DNA of 64,000 nucleotides from positions 62,001 through 126,000 of the forward strand of contig CAMCUB010000001.1 in assembly GCA_945878845.1 (NCBI GenBank), in the 5' to 3' direction. Positions within the stretch are counted from its first letter, which is position 1; every line of letters begins with the position of its first letter. Under the pieces are notes generated by a model that saw only the letters and a program-made list of their open reading frames with translations, did no database searches and was not told where the DNA came from. The stretch comes from Erythrobacter sanguineus (GTDB lineage: Bacteria; Pseudomonadota; Alphaproteobacteria; Sphingomonadales; Sphingomonadaceae). A program made the position numbers and the translations under genes. This document shows, piece after piece, positions 25,591 through 35,713 of this stretch.

Positions 25591-26051
25591 TGGAAGCGCG
25601 TGAAGCTCTCCCCGATCTGGCGGCGATGGCGGCTTACGGCGCGCGCATTGCTCCGCAGCTTCGCGCGGGCGATGTGGTGGCGCTGGAAGGCGGGCTGGGC
25701 GCGGGCAAGACCACGCTCGCGCGCGCGATTCTCGCCAGCCTCGGCCATGCGGGCGAGGTGCCATCGCCGACCTTCACCATCATCGAAACCTACGCCGCGC
25801 CGCCCTTGCGCCTCGCGGTGGTGCATGCCGATTTCTACCGGCTCGATGACCCCTCGGAACTCGCCGAAATCGGCCTCGACGATTATCGCGAGGGCGCTGT
25901 GCTGCTCGCCGAATGGCCGGATCACGCGGGCGGGTTCGCGCGCGAGCCGGGGTGCCTTGCGATCACGCTCACGCCGGTTGGAGAAAGCGGGGAAGGCGGG
26001 CGGATTGCGATTGCCCGCGGCGGTGCTGATTGGGTAGGGCGGATGCCATGA
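25590..26051 (+). CDS. tsaE: tRNA threonylcarbamoyladenosine biosynthesis ATPase TsaE
   Basis: 153 residues. Walker A GGLGAGKTT at residues 34-42, then SPTFTIIETY, a TsaE hallmark, VVHADFYRLDD with the Walker B-like acidic residue, and LLAEWPDHAG. It supports TsaBD in making t6A37 on tRNAs reading ANN codons. Its ATG overlaps the divL stop by one base (TGATG) and its stop overlaps amgK. Confidence 0.95.
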   Translation: MEAREALPDLAAMAAYGARIAPQLRAGDVVALEGGLGAGKTTLARAILASLGHAGEVPSPTFTIIETYAAPPLRLAVVHADFYRLDDPSELAEIGLDDYREGAVLLAEWPDHAGGFAREPGCLAITLTPVGESGEGGRIAIARGGADWVGRMP

Positions 26052-27034
26052 GCGAACTGCCTGAAGGTCTTGCCGCATTTGTCGAAAGCGCCGGTTGGGG
26101 CGGGGCCGATGTTGCCTCGCTGCCCGGTGACGCCTCGTTCCGGCGCTATTTCCGCCTGTCGCGCGGCAGCGATTCCGCGATGCTGATGCACGCCCCCCCG
26201 CCGCACGAGGACCCCGCGCCCTTCCTCCATGTCGCGCACTGGCTGAACGGTCACGGGATGCGCGCGCCTGCGATCCTCGCCGAGGACGCGAGTGCTGGCT
26301 GGGTGCTGACCGAGGATTTCGGCAATGACCGGATGCGCGACTTGCTCGACGTGAACCCGGGCGAGGAGCGTGCGGCATACGAAGCGGCGGTCGATGCGCT
26401 TGCCGCTCTCCACCGCCTGCCGCCGGGGCCTTTCGCGCCCTATGACATGGCGGTCTATCAGCGCGAAGCGGCGCTGCTGACCGAGTGGTGGTGCCCGGCG
26501 CAGGGGCTTGAAGTGGACGCGCAAGGCTATGCCGAAGCGTGGGACGCGGTGCTCGCCCCGGTGCTGGCGCGCCAGACCCCGGGCGTGACAGTGCTGCGCG
26601 ACTATCATGCCGAAAACATCATGCTGCTTGGCGGCAAGGCGACCGCGCCGCAGGGCCTGATCGACTTTCAGGACGCGCTGGTCGGCCACCCGGCCTATGA
26701 CCTCGTCTCGCTGCTGCAGGACGCGCGGCGCGATGTGCCGGTCGATCTCGAAACCGCGATGCTGGTGCACTATGTCGAAGCTGTCGGCGGTCTCGACGAG
26801 GATTTTCTGGCCGACTACGCGACCCTCGGCGCGCAGCGCAACGCCAAGATCGTCGGCATCTTCACCCGGCTTGACCGGCGCGATGGCAAGCCCAGATACT
26901 TGGCTCTGATCCCGCGCGTCTGGGCCGCGCTGGAGCGCGATCTCGCTCATCCCGCGCTCGAACCGGTGGCGCGCTGGTTCGAAGCGAATATTCCCGATGC
27001 CTTGCGCCTCAGGCACGGGGCCTTCGGCGGATGA
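26048..27034 (+). CDS. amgK: cell-wall amino sugar kinase AmgK (phosphotransferase family)
   Basis: Aminoglycoside-phosphotransferase-fold kinase of 328 residues. The ATG at 26048 overlaps the tsaE stop. Brenner-like catalytic loop VLRDYHAENIM, then the metal aspartate in GLIDFQDALVGHPAYDL. AmgK phosphorylates the anomeric position of MurNAc (and GlcNAc) in the Pseudomonas peptidoglycan-recycling bypass. The next gene encodes the matching uridylyltransferase, which supports the call. In alphaproteobacteria this pair usually follows tsaE. Confidence 0.9.
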   Translation: MSELPEGLAAFVESAGWGGADVASLPGDASFRRYFRLSRGSDSAMLMHAPPPHEDPAPFLHVAHWLNGHGMRAPAILAEDASAGWVLTEDFGNDRMRDLLDVNPGEERAAYEAAVDALAALHRLPPGPFAPYDMAVYQREAALLTEWWCPAQGLEVDAQGYAEAWDAVLAPVLARQTPGVTVLRDYHAENIMLLGGKATAPQGLIDFQDALVGHPAYDLVSLLQDARRDVPVDLETAMLVHYVEAVGGLDEDFLADYATLGAQRNAKIVGIFTRLDRRDGKPRYLALIPRVWAALERDLAHPALEPVARWFEANIPDALRLRHGAFGG

Positions 27035-27747
27035 CCAAGCTCGCCTCCGACACCGCGATGATCCTTGCCGCCGGGCTCGGCAAGCGGATGCGCCCGCTTA
27101 CCGCGAGCCAGCCCAAGCCGCTGGTGCGCGTCGCGGGCAAGGCGCTGATCGACCACGCTTTGGATCGCCTCGCCGAGGCGGGAGTGGCCAAGGCGGTGGT
27201 CAATGTCCACTACCTTGCCGATGCGCTCGAAGCCCATGTGCTCGCGCGCCCGACACCCAAGGTGACCGTCTCGGACGAGCGCGCGTTGCTGCTCGAGACC
27301 GGGGGCGGGATGGCCAAGGCCCTGCCGCAGCTGCCCGATCCCTTCTTTGCGCTGAACGCCGACAATATCTGGCTCGACGGGCCCAAGAGCGGCTTCCACG
27401 ACCTCTCCCGCCGCTGGGATCCGGAGACGATGGACGCGCTGCTGCTGGTCGTCCCCCACGCGCGGGCGATGAATTTCGCAGGGCCGGGGGACTTCCATAT
27501 GGACCCGCTCGGCCGCCTCTCGCGCCGCCGCGCAGGGCGGATCGCGCCCTTCATCTTCACCGGCATCCAGCTGGTCAGCCACCGCCTGCTGCGCGATGCG
27601 CCAGAGGGGCCGTTCTCGACCAACATCCTCTGGACCCGCGCTATGGAGGAGGGGCGGCTCTACGGCCTCAGCTTCACCGGGTTGTGGTTCGAGGTCGGCA
27701 CGCCGCAGATGATCCGCCCGACCGAGGAGGCGCTGGCGGGTGGCTGA
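27031..27747 (+). CDS. murU: N-acetylmuramate-1-phosphate uridylyltransferase MurU (nucleotidyltransferase)
   Basis: 238-residue sugar-1-phosphate nucleotidyltransferase. The nucleotide-binding loop is AMILAAGLGKRMRPLT, followed by KPLVRVAGKALIDH, ETGGGMAKALPQL and the metal-binding FFALNADNIW. GFHDLSRRWDPETMDALLLV is typical of MurU. It makes UDP-MurNAc from MurNAc-1-P supplied by AmgK, feeding peptidoglycan synthesis without de novo UDP-MurNAc. ATGA overlaps with amgK and an 8-base overlap with addB. Confidence 0.92.
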   Translation: MTKLASDTAMILAAGLGKRMRPLTASQPKPLVRVAGKALIDHALDRLAEAGVAKAVVNVHYLADALEAHVLARPTPKVTVSDERALLLETGGGMAKALPQLPDPFFALNADNIWLDGPKSGFHDLSRRWDPETMDALLLVVPHARAMNFAGPGDFHMDPLGRLSRRRAGRIAPFIFTGIQLVSHRLLRDAPEGPFSTNILWTRAMEEGRLYGLSFTGLWFEVGTPQMIRPTEEALAGG

Positions 27748-30700
27748 GCCCCGGAAGCCCGGCCCGCTCGTCTACTCCATCGCCGCGCATCGCGGTTTCG
27801 CCGATGCGATGGTCGCAGGTCTGGTGCCGCGTTACCGCGAGGAGGGCTTTGGTCTTGCGCGCCTGACCCTGCTGGTGCCCTCGAGCCGTGCCGCGCGCAC
27901 GCTGTCCGAAGCCTTCATCCGCCACGCGGGCGAGAGCGGCGAGGGCGGGCTGTTGATGCCGCGCATGATCGCAGTGGGTGACCTCGATCTCGACGAGAAG
28001 CTCGGCGCGGTGCTTGATCCGCTGGGCGCGGCCGACATCCCCCCGGCCTGCGATCCGGTGCGGCGCTGGCTGACGCTCGACCGCCTGATCGCCGAGGAAC
28101 GCGCGGGCGAGGGCATGACCCCGCTCCCCGGCCGCGCGCGGCTCAATCTCGCGCGCGAGATGGCGCGGACGATGGACCGGCTGCTGGTCGAGGAGAAGGA
28201 GGTCACGGACCTGTTGAGCGAGGCGGTGCTCGACAGTGTCGCGGGGTTGGCCGACCATTGGAAGCGCTCGATCCGCCTCTTCGCGCGGGTCAACGCTCGC
28301 TGGCAGGACGAGCTGGACGCGCGCGGCGAAGTCGACGCTGCCACACGCCGCAACCTGCTGTTCGATTACGCCGCGAAGCGCTGGCGCGAGACACCTCCGC
28401 CGCATCCGGTCATCGCCGCCGGTGTCACCAGCGCCTCGCCCGCGCTGGCGCGTTTGCTCAGGGTGGTGGCGGGCTTGCCGCAAGGCGCGGTGGTGCTGCC
28501 CGATCTCGATCTCGCGATGGACGCAGTCGCGTGGGACGAACTCGGCCTCGCGGGCGCCTCGAAAGAACCGGGCGGCCCGGTCTTCGGCGCCGACGACGCG
28601 GTCACCCACCCGCAATATCACCTCAAGCTCCTGCTCAATCGCATGGGGGTGAACCGCGCGGAAGTGCAGCCCTGGCACCGCCGCGGGATCGCCGCCGCCG
28701 ACCCTGCGCGCAGCCGCGCGATCTCGGCGCTGTTCCTGCCCCCGCAGGCGAGCCGTTCGTGGAGCACGCTCGAGGCGAAGGACCGGCGGCTGGACGGGGT
28801 GCGCCTGCTCGCCAGCGCCACAATCGAGGAGGAGGCGCAGGCCATTGCCCTGCTGGTGCGCCAGCAGCTCGAGGTGCCCGAAAAGCGCATCGCCGTCGTC
28901 ACTGCCGACCGCGGGTTGGCGCGGCGCGTCGCGCAGCATCTCGAGCGCTGGCACATTGCGGCCGACGATTCCGCCGGCCGCCCGCTGGCGCTGACGACGG
29001 CGGGGCGCTTGTTCGGTCTGCTCGCCGAGATCGCCGCCAACGGCCCCGATCCCGCCAACCTCGTCGCGGCTTTCGGCCACCCGCTGGTGCGCAGCTGGGA
29101 CGGACTTGCGCGCGGCGACTGGCTCAAGGGCCTGCGGGCTTTCGATCGCGAGCTGCGCGGGCCTTCACCTGCCCCCGGCATGGAGCCGCTGCGCGCGGCG
29201 GCCGCCAAGGCCAAGATTGCCGCTTGGTGGGAGGAGGCCGAGGCGCTCGTCACCCCGCTTGCCGACTGGCCGCAGGACATCGCGCTTGCCGAGGCATTGT
29301 CGCGCCTTTCCGCCGCTGCCGAGGCCTTCGCCCGCTCCGCCATCTGGGAGCGCGAGGATGGCCGCGCGCTCGGCCAGTTGGTCGAGGAATTGCGCGGGCA
29401 AGCCGAGGCGCTCGGCACGACCATCGAGACCGCCGACCTTGCCGGGGTGCTGCGCGATGCGATGGAGGCTGTCGCGGTGCGCCCGGGCTATGGCGGCCAT
29501 CCGCGCGTGGCGATCTACGGCTTGCTCGAGGCCCGCATGGCGCGCGCCGATCTGGTGATCTGCGGCGGGCTCAACGAGGGCTCCTGGCCGCAGCCCCCCG
29601 GCGCCGACGCGTTGCTCGCGCCCGCGGTGCTGCGCGCGCTTGGGGTGCCGGGGGCCGAGTTCCGGATCGGGCTCGCCGCCCATGACCTTGCTGGCGCGAT
29701 GGGGGCGCCGCAGGTGGTGCTCTCGCGGAGCCTTCGCGATGCCGAGGGGCCGACGCTGCCCTCGCGCTTCCTGCTCAGGGTCGAGGCCTTGCTCGGCGAC
29801 GATCTCGACAAGGAACACCGCGAGCGCAGCATCTCTGCGATCCTCCCGCATCTCGACCGCCAGCGCCCGCCTGCGCCCGAATATCCGCGCCCCGCGCCCG
29901 ATCCCGCAGCCCATCTGCGCGATGTGCCGATCAAGGTCACCGCGCTCGACCGGCTGCTGGGTGATCCCTACCAGTTCTACGCGCAAGCGATCCTCGATCT
30001 GCGGCGGCTCGATCCGCTGGCCGCCGATCCCTTCAGCGATCCCGCGCTGCGGGGCACGCTGGTGCACGACATTCTCGACGGCTGGCACAAGGCTAAGGCC
30101 GGGCAACCCGGCCTCGCTCTAGCGCCCTATGCGGCAGCCTATTTCCGCGAGCAGCGCGTCCACCCGCTGTTCCGCGCGCTGTGGCAGCCGCGGTTGATTG
30201 CCGCGCTCGAACGCTTCGAGGAATGGATCGAAACCGATGCCGCCGAAAAGGGCCGCACCGTGCTCGCCACCGAGATTTCGGGGGAGATGGAGGTGGACGG
30301 CGTCAAGGTACAAGGCCGCGCCGACCGGATCGACCGGCTCGCCGATGGGTCTCTTGCGATTGTCGACTACAAGACCGGCGCGCCGCCGCCCAAGAGGCAG
30401 GTTCTGGCAGGCTATGCGCTGCAATTGGGGCTGCTTGGCCTCATCGCGGGGCAAGGTCGGTTTGCGAATGAGAAGACCGGACAGGTCATCACCGGCACCG
30501 CCACCCGCTTCGAATACTGGTCGCTCGGCAAGGCCAAGAAGGAGGAAGGTTTCGGCTATACCGAGACCCCGATGAAGGAAGGCAGCGCCAAGACCGGCCT
30601 GCTGCCGGACGACTATATCCCCTTCCACGCGGAGAAGCTGGGTAAGGCTATCGCGCTTTTCATCAAGGGCAGCAAGCCTTTCATCGCTCGCGAAAATCCC

Positions 30701-30787
30701 GACTACACGGGCTATAATGAATACGACCAACTGATGCGCCTTGAGGAATGGCTCGTCCGCCTCACCGAGAAGGATGGGGCGGCATGA
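27740..30787 (+). CDS. addB: double-strand break repair protein AddB
   Basis: 1015 residues, GTG start. Partner of AddA in the AddAB helicase-nuclease that resects double-strand breaks for RecA. It is the alphaproteobacterial type: an inactivated helicase-like N-terminal part (LLVPSSRAARTLSEAF; LPLLPRMIAVGDL-like segment), a central GGLNEGSWPQPPGADALL block, and a C-terminal PD-(D/E)XK nuclease (REQRVHPLFRALW, then GSLAIVDYKTGAPPPKRQV). Its stop overlaps addA's ATG. Confidence 0.94.
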   Translation: MAEPRKPGPLVYSIAAHRGFADAMVAGLVPRYREEGFGLARLTLLVPSSRAARTLSEAFIRHAGESGEGGLLMPRMIAVGDLDLDEKLGAVLDPLGAADIPPACDPVRRWLTLDRLIAEERAGEGMTPLPGRARLNLAREMARTMDRLLVEEKEVTDLLSEAVLDSVAGLADHWKRSIRLFARVNARWQDELDARGEVDAATRRNLLFDYAAKRWRETPPPHPVIAAGVTSASPALARLLRVVAGLPQGAVVLPDLDLAMDAVAWDELGLAGASKEPGGPVFGADDAVTHPQYHLKLLLNRMGVNRAEVQPWHRRGIAAADPARSRAISALFLPPQASRSWSTLEAKDRRLDGVRLLASATIEEEAQAIALLVRQQLEVPEKRIAVVTADRGLARRVAQHLERWHIAADDSAGRPLALTTAGRLFGLLAEIAANGPDPANLVAAFGHPLVRSWDGLARGDWLKGLRAFDRELRGPSPAPGMEPLRAAAAKAKIAAWWEEAEALVTPLADWPQDIALAEALSRLSAAAEAFARSAIWEREDGRALGQLVEELRGQAEALGTTIETADLAGVLRDAMEAVAVRPGYGGHPRVAIYGLLEARMARADLVICGGLNEGSWPQPPGADALLAPAVLRALGVPGAEFRIGLAAHDLAGAMGAPQVVLSRSLRDAEGPTLPSRFLLRVEALLGDDLDKEHRERSISAILPHLDRQRPPAPEYPRPAPDPAAHLRDVPIKVTALDRLLGDPYQFYAQAILDLRRLDPLAADPFSDPALRGTLVHDILDGWHKAKAGQPGLALAPYAAAYFREQRVHPLFRALWQPRLIAALERFEEWIETDAAEKGRTVLATEISGEMEVDGVKVQGRADRIDRLADGSLAIVDYKTGAPPPKRQVLAGYALQLGLLGLIAGQGRFANEKTGQVITGTATRFEYWSLGKAKKEEGFGYTETPMKEGSAKTGLLPDDYIPFHAEKLGKAIALFIKGSKPFIARENPDYTGYNEYDQLMRLEEWLVRLTEKDGAA

Positions 30788-33700
30788 GCGGCGGGAACGG
30801 CCTCGTCTTCCCGTTGCAGGACAACCAGCTGCTCGCGGCGAACCCTGAGGACAATGTCTGGCTCTCAGCCTCGGCCGGAACGGGCAAGACGCAGGTGCTC
30901 TCCGCGCGCGTGCTGCGGCTCTTGCTGCGCGAGGATGTCGCCCCCTCGCAGATCCTGTGCCTGACCTTCACCAAGGCGGGCGCGGCCGAGATGGCGAACC
31001 GCATCAACGCGGTGCTCGCACGCTGGGTGCGGCTGCCGGAGACGGCGCTGTTCACCGAGCTGGGCCATCTCGGTGCCCCTCAGGACGATGCCACGCGAGA
31101 CCGCGCGCGCATGCTCTTCGCCAGCGTGCTCGATTGCCCGGGCGGGGGCCTCAGGATCGACACCATCCACGCCTTCGCGCAGTTCCTGATCGGCAATTTC
31201 CCCGATGAAGCCGACCTCGCCCCCGGCACGCGGGTGATGGATGATCGCAGCCGCGAGTTGCTTGCGCGCGAGGTGCTGACCGACATGTTCGAGGAGGCCG
31301 AGCGCACGCATGATGTGCGCATCCTCGACGGGCTGGAGACCTTCACCACCCGCAAGGACCCTGCGGCTCTGCACAAGTGGCTGATGCGCGCGGCCGACGC
31401 CCACGAGATGTGGGACGGGAAGACTGGCTGGCAATCGCCGATGGGCGCGCGGGTACGCCAGACCTTGGGCATGCCGGCCGATGCGGACGAGGCTTGGCCG
31501 AACGAAATCCTCGATCCCGATCTCTTCCGCGACGACATCCTGCTGGCGTTGCTCCCGGCGCTGGAGGGGTGGAAGGCCAAGACCGGGCAGGAAGCTGCGG
31601 CCTTTGTTCGCCACTGGCTCAATCTCGGCCTCGCGGACCGCATTGGCACCGTCTCGCGGTTCTACGACACCCTGCTCAAGAAGGATGGCACACCGCGCAA
31701 GATGGACGGGGCGGCCAAGCTCGATCCCGATTTCCTGCGCCATCAGGAGGACATCGCCGAGGCCTTGCAGGAATACGAAACCCGCCGCGCCCTCCTCGCC
31801 TGCGCCGAGATCGTCACATCCGCGCTCGAGATCGGCCGCGCCTTTGCGGTGCGCTGGGAGGCGCGGAAGGCGCGCGAAGGCTTGCTCGACTTCGGCGACC
31901 TGATCCGCAAGGCCGCCGACCTCCTCGGCAAGTCCGAGGCCGCCGACTGGATCCGCTACAAGCTCGACCGCCATTTCGACCACATCCTGATCGACGAAGC
32001 ACAGGATACCAACCGCAGCCAATGGGACATCGTCGAGGCGCTGATCGACGACTTCTTCGCAGGCGACGGCGCCCGCGGGGACAAGCTGCGCACCGTCTTC
32101 ACCGTGGGCGATTACAAGCAGGCGATCTTCGGCTTTCAGGGCACCAGCCCCGAGAACTTCGCCCGAGCCAAGGACCGCATCTTCGCGCGCATCGATGCCG
32201 CGCGCAGCGGCATCCGCCAGAGCCGCACCAACCGCCGCGTGCCCGGCTGGCGGGATCTCGACCTCGGCCAATCCTACCGCACCGCGCAGATCGTGCTGGG
32301 CTTCGTCAACCGGGTGGTCGGGATGCTCGGGTTCGCCGAATTCGGGCTCGACAAGGAGCCCGCCGAGCACAAGGGCGCCGAGCGTCCGGGCCTCGTCACG
32401 CTGTGGCCGCCGGTGATGCCCGACAAGGGGGAGCTTGGCGACGAGGAGGAAGAGGCCGAGGCCGCGGAGCGCGACTGGTTGCCGAAGCACGACACGCTGC
32501 TCGCCGAGAACATCGCGCGGCAGGTTGCCCGCTGGGTCGGCGGGACAGAGCCCTTCGTGCTCGCCAAGGGCACCCGCCGCCATGCCAGCGCGGGCGACAT
32601 CATGGTGCTGGTGCGGCAGCGCAAGGAGCTCGCCGCGCAGATCGTCGCCAAGTTGCATGCGAGGGGCGTGCCGGTGGCAGGGGTCGACCGGCTGCGGCTG
32701 GGCGCACCGCTGGCGGTGAAGGACGTGCTGGCGGCCTTGCGGTTTGCAGCCCAGCCGCAGGACGACCTGTCGTTGGCGAACCTCCTCGCCTCGCCGCTCA
32801 TCGGATGGACGCAGGATGACCTGCTCGCCCATGTCCCGCGCCTGCCCAAACAGCGCCTGTGGGACCACCTGCGGCGCGAGGATGCGCCGGCGTTCGTGGC
32901 CGCGACCGCCGAACAGCTCAAGGACCTGCTGCGCCGCGCCGACTACCAGACCCCGCAGGCGCTCATCGCCTGGCTGCTGACCGGCCCGTGGCAGGGCCGC
33001 GCCAAGCTCGTCGCGCGGCTCGGGGCGGAGGCCAACGATCCGCTCGACGAGCTCCTCAACGCCGCCTTCGCCTACGAGGCCGAGCACTGGCCGAGCCTTG
33101 CAGGCTTCATCGCCTGGTTCGATGCCGGGACGGGCGACCTCAAGCGCGACTCCGACAGCGCCAGCGGGCAGGTGCGGGTGATGACCGTCCACGGCTCCAA
33201 GGGCTTGCAGGCCCCGATCGTCATCCTCGCCGACGCCACCGGCGCGCCGGGGGAGGCGGGGGACTTGGCGCTCGAGGATGACCCGCTCTCCGAACGCCCC
33301 GATCGCAAGCGCCTCGTCCCGCTCCCCCCGCTCGGCAAGGACGAGCGCAAGGGGCGCATCGCCGAGGCCGAGGCGGCCAAGGCGGCCGCTGTCATGCAGG
33401 AGCACTGGCGCCTGCTCTATGTCGCGATGACCCGCGCCGAGGAGGCACTGTTCATCGGCGGATCGCTGAACAAGACCGAGGCCAAGAAGGGCGTCCCCCA
33501 CGAGGACAGCTGGTACGCCCGCCTCGCCCCGCTGTTCGAGGAGGCACCGATCCCCGACCCCGTCTGGATCACCCGCCAGGAGTGGGGCGAGCGCGCCGAG
33601 CCGCTGGTGCCCGATGACGCAGCCCAAGCGCAGGCTGCCGCTGACATCGTCCTCCCGCACTGGGCCACCACCGCGATCGGCGAGGAACCGCGCCCGCCGC

Positions 33701-34311
33701 GTCCGCTCGCGCCGTCTGCCGCAGGCGAGGAGGCGGGCGCCGCTCCGCCGCAGGACCCTGCGGCAGGGCGCCATGCCGCCCGGCGCGGGAGCCTGATCCA
33801 CGCCCTGCTCGAGCGCCTGCCCGAGGTCCCTGCCGAAGGCCGATCCGCCGCCGCGCAAGGCTGGCTGGCGCGGCAGGCCGCCGACCTGCCCGAAGCGATG
33901 CGCGCCGAGATGCTCGCCGCCGCGCTGGCGGTGCTCGATCACCCCGGCTTCTCCCCGATCTTCTCGGCCCAAGCGCTCGCCGAGGTGCCGCTTGCCGCAA
34001 CCGTGGGCGGGGTGGTCGTCGCAGGCACCGCCGACCGCCTGCTGATCGAGCCTGCCCGCATCACCGTGGTCGACTTCAAGACCACCCGCCGCCCGCCCGC
34101 CGCCTTCGCCGACATCCCGGTCGCAACCTTCAGGCAGATGGCGGCTTACGTCGCCGCGCTCGAAGCCATCTATCCGGGCCGCGAGGTGCGCGCGGGCGTG
34201 CTCTACACCCACACCCCGGCGCTGTTCGACCTGCCGCCCGCAATCCTCGGGTTACACAAGAACGCCCTGCAGACCCCGCAGCAATCCTTGCCGCTCCCCG
34301 ATATTGAGTGA
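30784..34311 (+). CDS. addA: double-strand break repair helicase AddA
   Basis: 1175-residue UvrD-family helicase with a C-terminal nuclease. Walker A is [19 protein letters not shown]; motif II is [31 protein letters not shown] is motif [22 protein letters not shown] (two adjoining motifs) and [14 protein letters not shown] are motifs V-VI. The PD-(D/E)XK core at the C-terminus reads [13 protein letters not shown]. The ATG at 30784 overlaps the addB stop; an in-frame ATG 36 bases upstream lies inside addB and is ignored. Confidence 0.96.
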   Translation: MSGGNGLVFPLQDNQLLAANPEDNVWLSASAGTGKTQVLSARVLRLLLREDVAPSQILCLTFTKAGAAEMANRINAVLARWVRLPETALFTELGHLGAPQDDATRDRARMLFASVLDCPGGGLRIDTIHAFAQFLIGNFPDEADLAPGTRVMDDRSRELLAREVLTDMFEEAERTHDVRILDGLETFTTRKDPAALHKWLMRAADAHEMWDGKTGWQSPMGARVRQTLGMPADADEAWPNEILDPDLFRDDILLALLPALEGWKAKTGQEAAAFVRHWLNLGLADRIGTVSRFYDTLLKKDGTPRKMDGAAKLDPDFLRHQEDIAEALQEYETRRALLACAEIVTSALEIGRAFAVRWEARKAREGLLDFGDLIRKAADLLGKSEAADWIRYKLDRHFDHILIDEAQDTNRSQWDIVEALIDDFFAGDGARGDKLRTVFTVGDYKQAIFGFQGTSPENFARAKDRIFARIDAARSGIRQSRTNRRVPGWRDLDLGQSYRTAQIVLGFVNRVVGMLGFAEFGLDKEPAEHKGAERPGLVTLWPPVMPDKGELGDEEEEAEAAERDWLPKHDTLLAENIARQVARWVGGTEPFVLAKGTRRHASAGDIMVLVRQRKELAAQIVAKLHARGVPVAGVDRLRLGAPLAVKDVLAALRFAAQPQDDLSLANLLASPLIGWTQDDLLAHVPRLPKQRLWDHLRREDAPAFVAATAEQLKDLLRRADYQTPQALIAWLLTGPWQGRAKLVARLGAEANDPLDELLNAAFAYEAEHWPSLAGFIAWFDAGTGDLKRDSDSASGQVRVMTVHGSKGLQAPIVILADATGAPGEAGDLALEDDPLSERPDRKRLVPLPPLGKDERKGRIAEAEAAKAAAVMQEHWRLLYVAMTRAEEALFIGGSLNKTEAKKGVPHEDSWYARLAPLFEEAPIPDPVWITRQEWGERAEPLVPDDAAQAQAAADIVLPHWATTAIGEEPRPPRPLAPSAAGEEAGAAPPQDPAAGRHAARRGSLIHALLERLPEVPAEGRSAAAQGWLARQAADLPEAMRAEMLAAALAVLDHPGFSPIFSAQALAEVPLAATVGGVVVAGTADRLLIEPARITVVDFKTTRRPPAAFADIPVATFRQMAAYVAALEAIYPGREVRAGVLYTHTPALFDLPPAILGLHKNALQTPQQSLPLPDIE

Positions 34312-34381
34312 AAAGCCCCGCGCACTAGATTGCAAACACATGACCGGCGCTCCTATGCTCCGGCCAAAGGAGACAAGCGAT

Positions 34382-34702
34382 ATGGCGACCGTCAATGTGA
34401 CCGATGCAAGCTTCGCAGCCGATGTCCTCGGCAGCGACACCCCCGTGCTGGTGGATTTCTGGGCCGACTGGTGCGGCCCCTGCAAGATGATCGCCCCCGC
34501 GCTGGAGGAAATCAGCGAGGAGCTCGCCGGCCAGGTCAAGATCGCCAAGATCGACATCATGGAGAACACCGACATCGCCGCGCAGATGGGCGTCCAGTCG
34601 ATCCCGCTGATGCTGCTGTTCAAGAACGGCGAAGTGGTGGCGCGGAAGCTTGGCGCTGCGCCCAAGAGCCAGCTCAAGGCGTGGCTCGAAGGCGAACTTT
34701 GA
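34382..34702 (+). CDS. trxA: thioredoxin
   Basis: 106-residue cytoplasmic disulfide reductase. Active site WCGPCK with Cys31 and Cys34; [15 protein letters not shown] and the cis-proline in [13 protein letters not shown] are both typical of TrxA. The start at 34382 follows AAAGGAGACAAGCG. The gene follows addA by 70 bases on the same strand, as in many alphaproteobacteria, but probably also has its own promoter. Confidence 0.97.
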   Translation: MATVNVTDASFAADVLGSDTPVLVDFWADWCGPCKMIAPALEEISEELAGQVKIAKIDIMENTDIAAQMGVQSIPLMLLFKNGEVVARKLGAAPKSQLKAWLEGEL

Positions 34703-34719
34703 GCCGCTGAGACCCTCCC

Positions 34720-34790
34720 CGTTCGCCCGCGAATGGGGAGGCGCTTGCGGCCCTGTCTCCCGCCGTGTTGGAGACAGTGAGACACTGTAT
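34720..34790. other. hairpin cluster downstream of trxA
   Basis: Three perfect stems without a T-tract: CCTCCCC-TTCGC / GCGAA-GGGGAGG (34712-34741), CTGTCTCC / GGAGACAG (34753-34777) and ACAGTG-AGA-CACTGT (34774-34788, overlapping the second). Could be an mRNA 3'-end structure or a regulator site; the rest of 34703-34912 holds nothing recognisable. Confidence 0.4.
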
Positions 34791-34912
34791 AAAGCCAAAA
34801 ATCTCTCCGCCCCCGCAAGGCCCGTTTCAGGCAGCGAAAATGGGGCAGGGAAGGTGGTGTCGCGGGTCATGCGCGCAGGGCTGACACACCGCGCGCGTGT
34901 AGGAAAGTTGTT

Positions 34913-35713
34913 TTAGCCCAACACCCTGCCGACGAATTCATCCCAGATTTGCGGCGATGATGCCCCGACCAATCCCGGCGCATCGTGCTGGTCGACCCGG
35001 TAGGCGCTGCCATCGAGCCGCGCCGCCTTGCCGCCCGCTTCGTTGAGCCACAAGACGCCCGCCGCATGATCCCAGGCGAGGGTGCGCTTGAAGCTCGAAA
35101 TGTCGTTCTCGCCGAGCGCGAGGCGCGGATATTGCTCGGCGGCGCAGCGCGGGATGTCGACGAGGGTGTAGTGGGCCGCGAGCTTGGCATCGACCATCGC
35201 GGACTGTTCGGGGGTGAGGAAAATGCGGCTCACCGCGGTCACCGGAGGCTGCTGTCCCGTGGTGCGCGCCATGATCCGTTCGCCGTTCACGAAAGAGCCT
35301 TCGCCGGCCCGCGCGTGGCAGAAGCGGTCCTTGTTGGGGTCGTAAATCCACCCCGCCACCGCCTCGCCCGCATCCGCCAGCGCGACGATGATCCCGAACG
35401 GCTCCTTGCCTTCCGCGAAGTTGGCTGTGCCGTCGAGCGGGTCGATGATCCAGCACTGGCCTGTGAGATGTTCGAGCACCGCCTTGTCGGCATGCACCGC
35501 CTCCTCGCCCACCACCGCCACGCCGGGGGCGAGCTTGGTCAGCGCCTCGGTAAGAAACGCCTCGACCTCGCGGTCGACGATGGTGACGGGATCGTCCTCG
35601 CCCTTCATCTCGACTTCGCCCGCCGCGAGATTGCGGAAGCGCGGCAGCATCGAGCGCTGCGCAGCAAAGCGCATCAGATCGCGGATTTCGGCGTCGAGGG
35701 CGGAGAGGCTCAC
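34913..35713 (-). CDS. inositol-monophosphatase family phosphatase
   Basis: 266 residues from the GTG at 35713, which overlaps the argJ stop (GTGA on the minus strand). Mg-dependent phosphatase signature: GEEAVHAD with a metal Glu, WIIDPLDGTANF with two metal aspartates, and the second signature TLAWDHAAGVLWLNEAGG. Members hydrolyse inositol-1-P, histidinol-P or PAP; which one cannot be read. Position after argJ makes a HisN-type role conceivable but unproven. Confidence 0.9.
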   Translation of the reverse strand: MSLSALDAEIRDLMRFAAQRSMLPRFRNLAAGEVEMKGEDDPVTIVDREVEAFLTEALTKLAPGVAVVGEEAVHADKAVLEHLTGQCWIIDPLDGTANFAEGKEPFGIIVALADAGEAVAGWIYDPNKDRFCHARAGEGSFVNGERIMARTTGQQPPVTAVSRIFLTPEQSAMVDAKLAAHYTLVDIPRCAAEQYPRLALGENDISSFKRTLAWDHAAGVLWLNEAGGKAARLDGSAYRVDQHDAPGLVGASSPQIWDEFVGRVLG

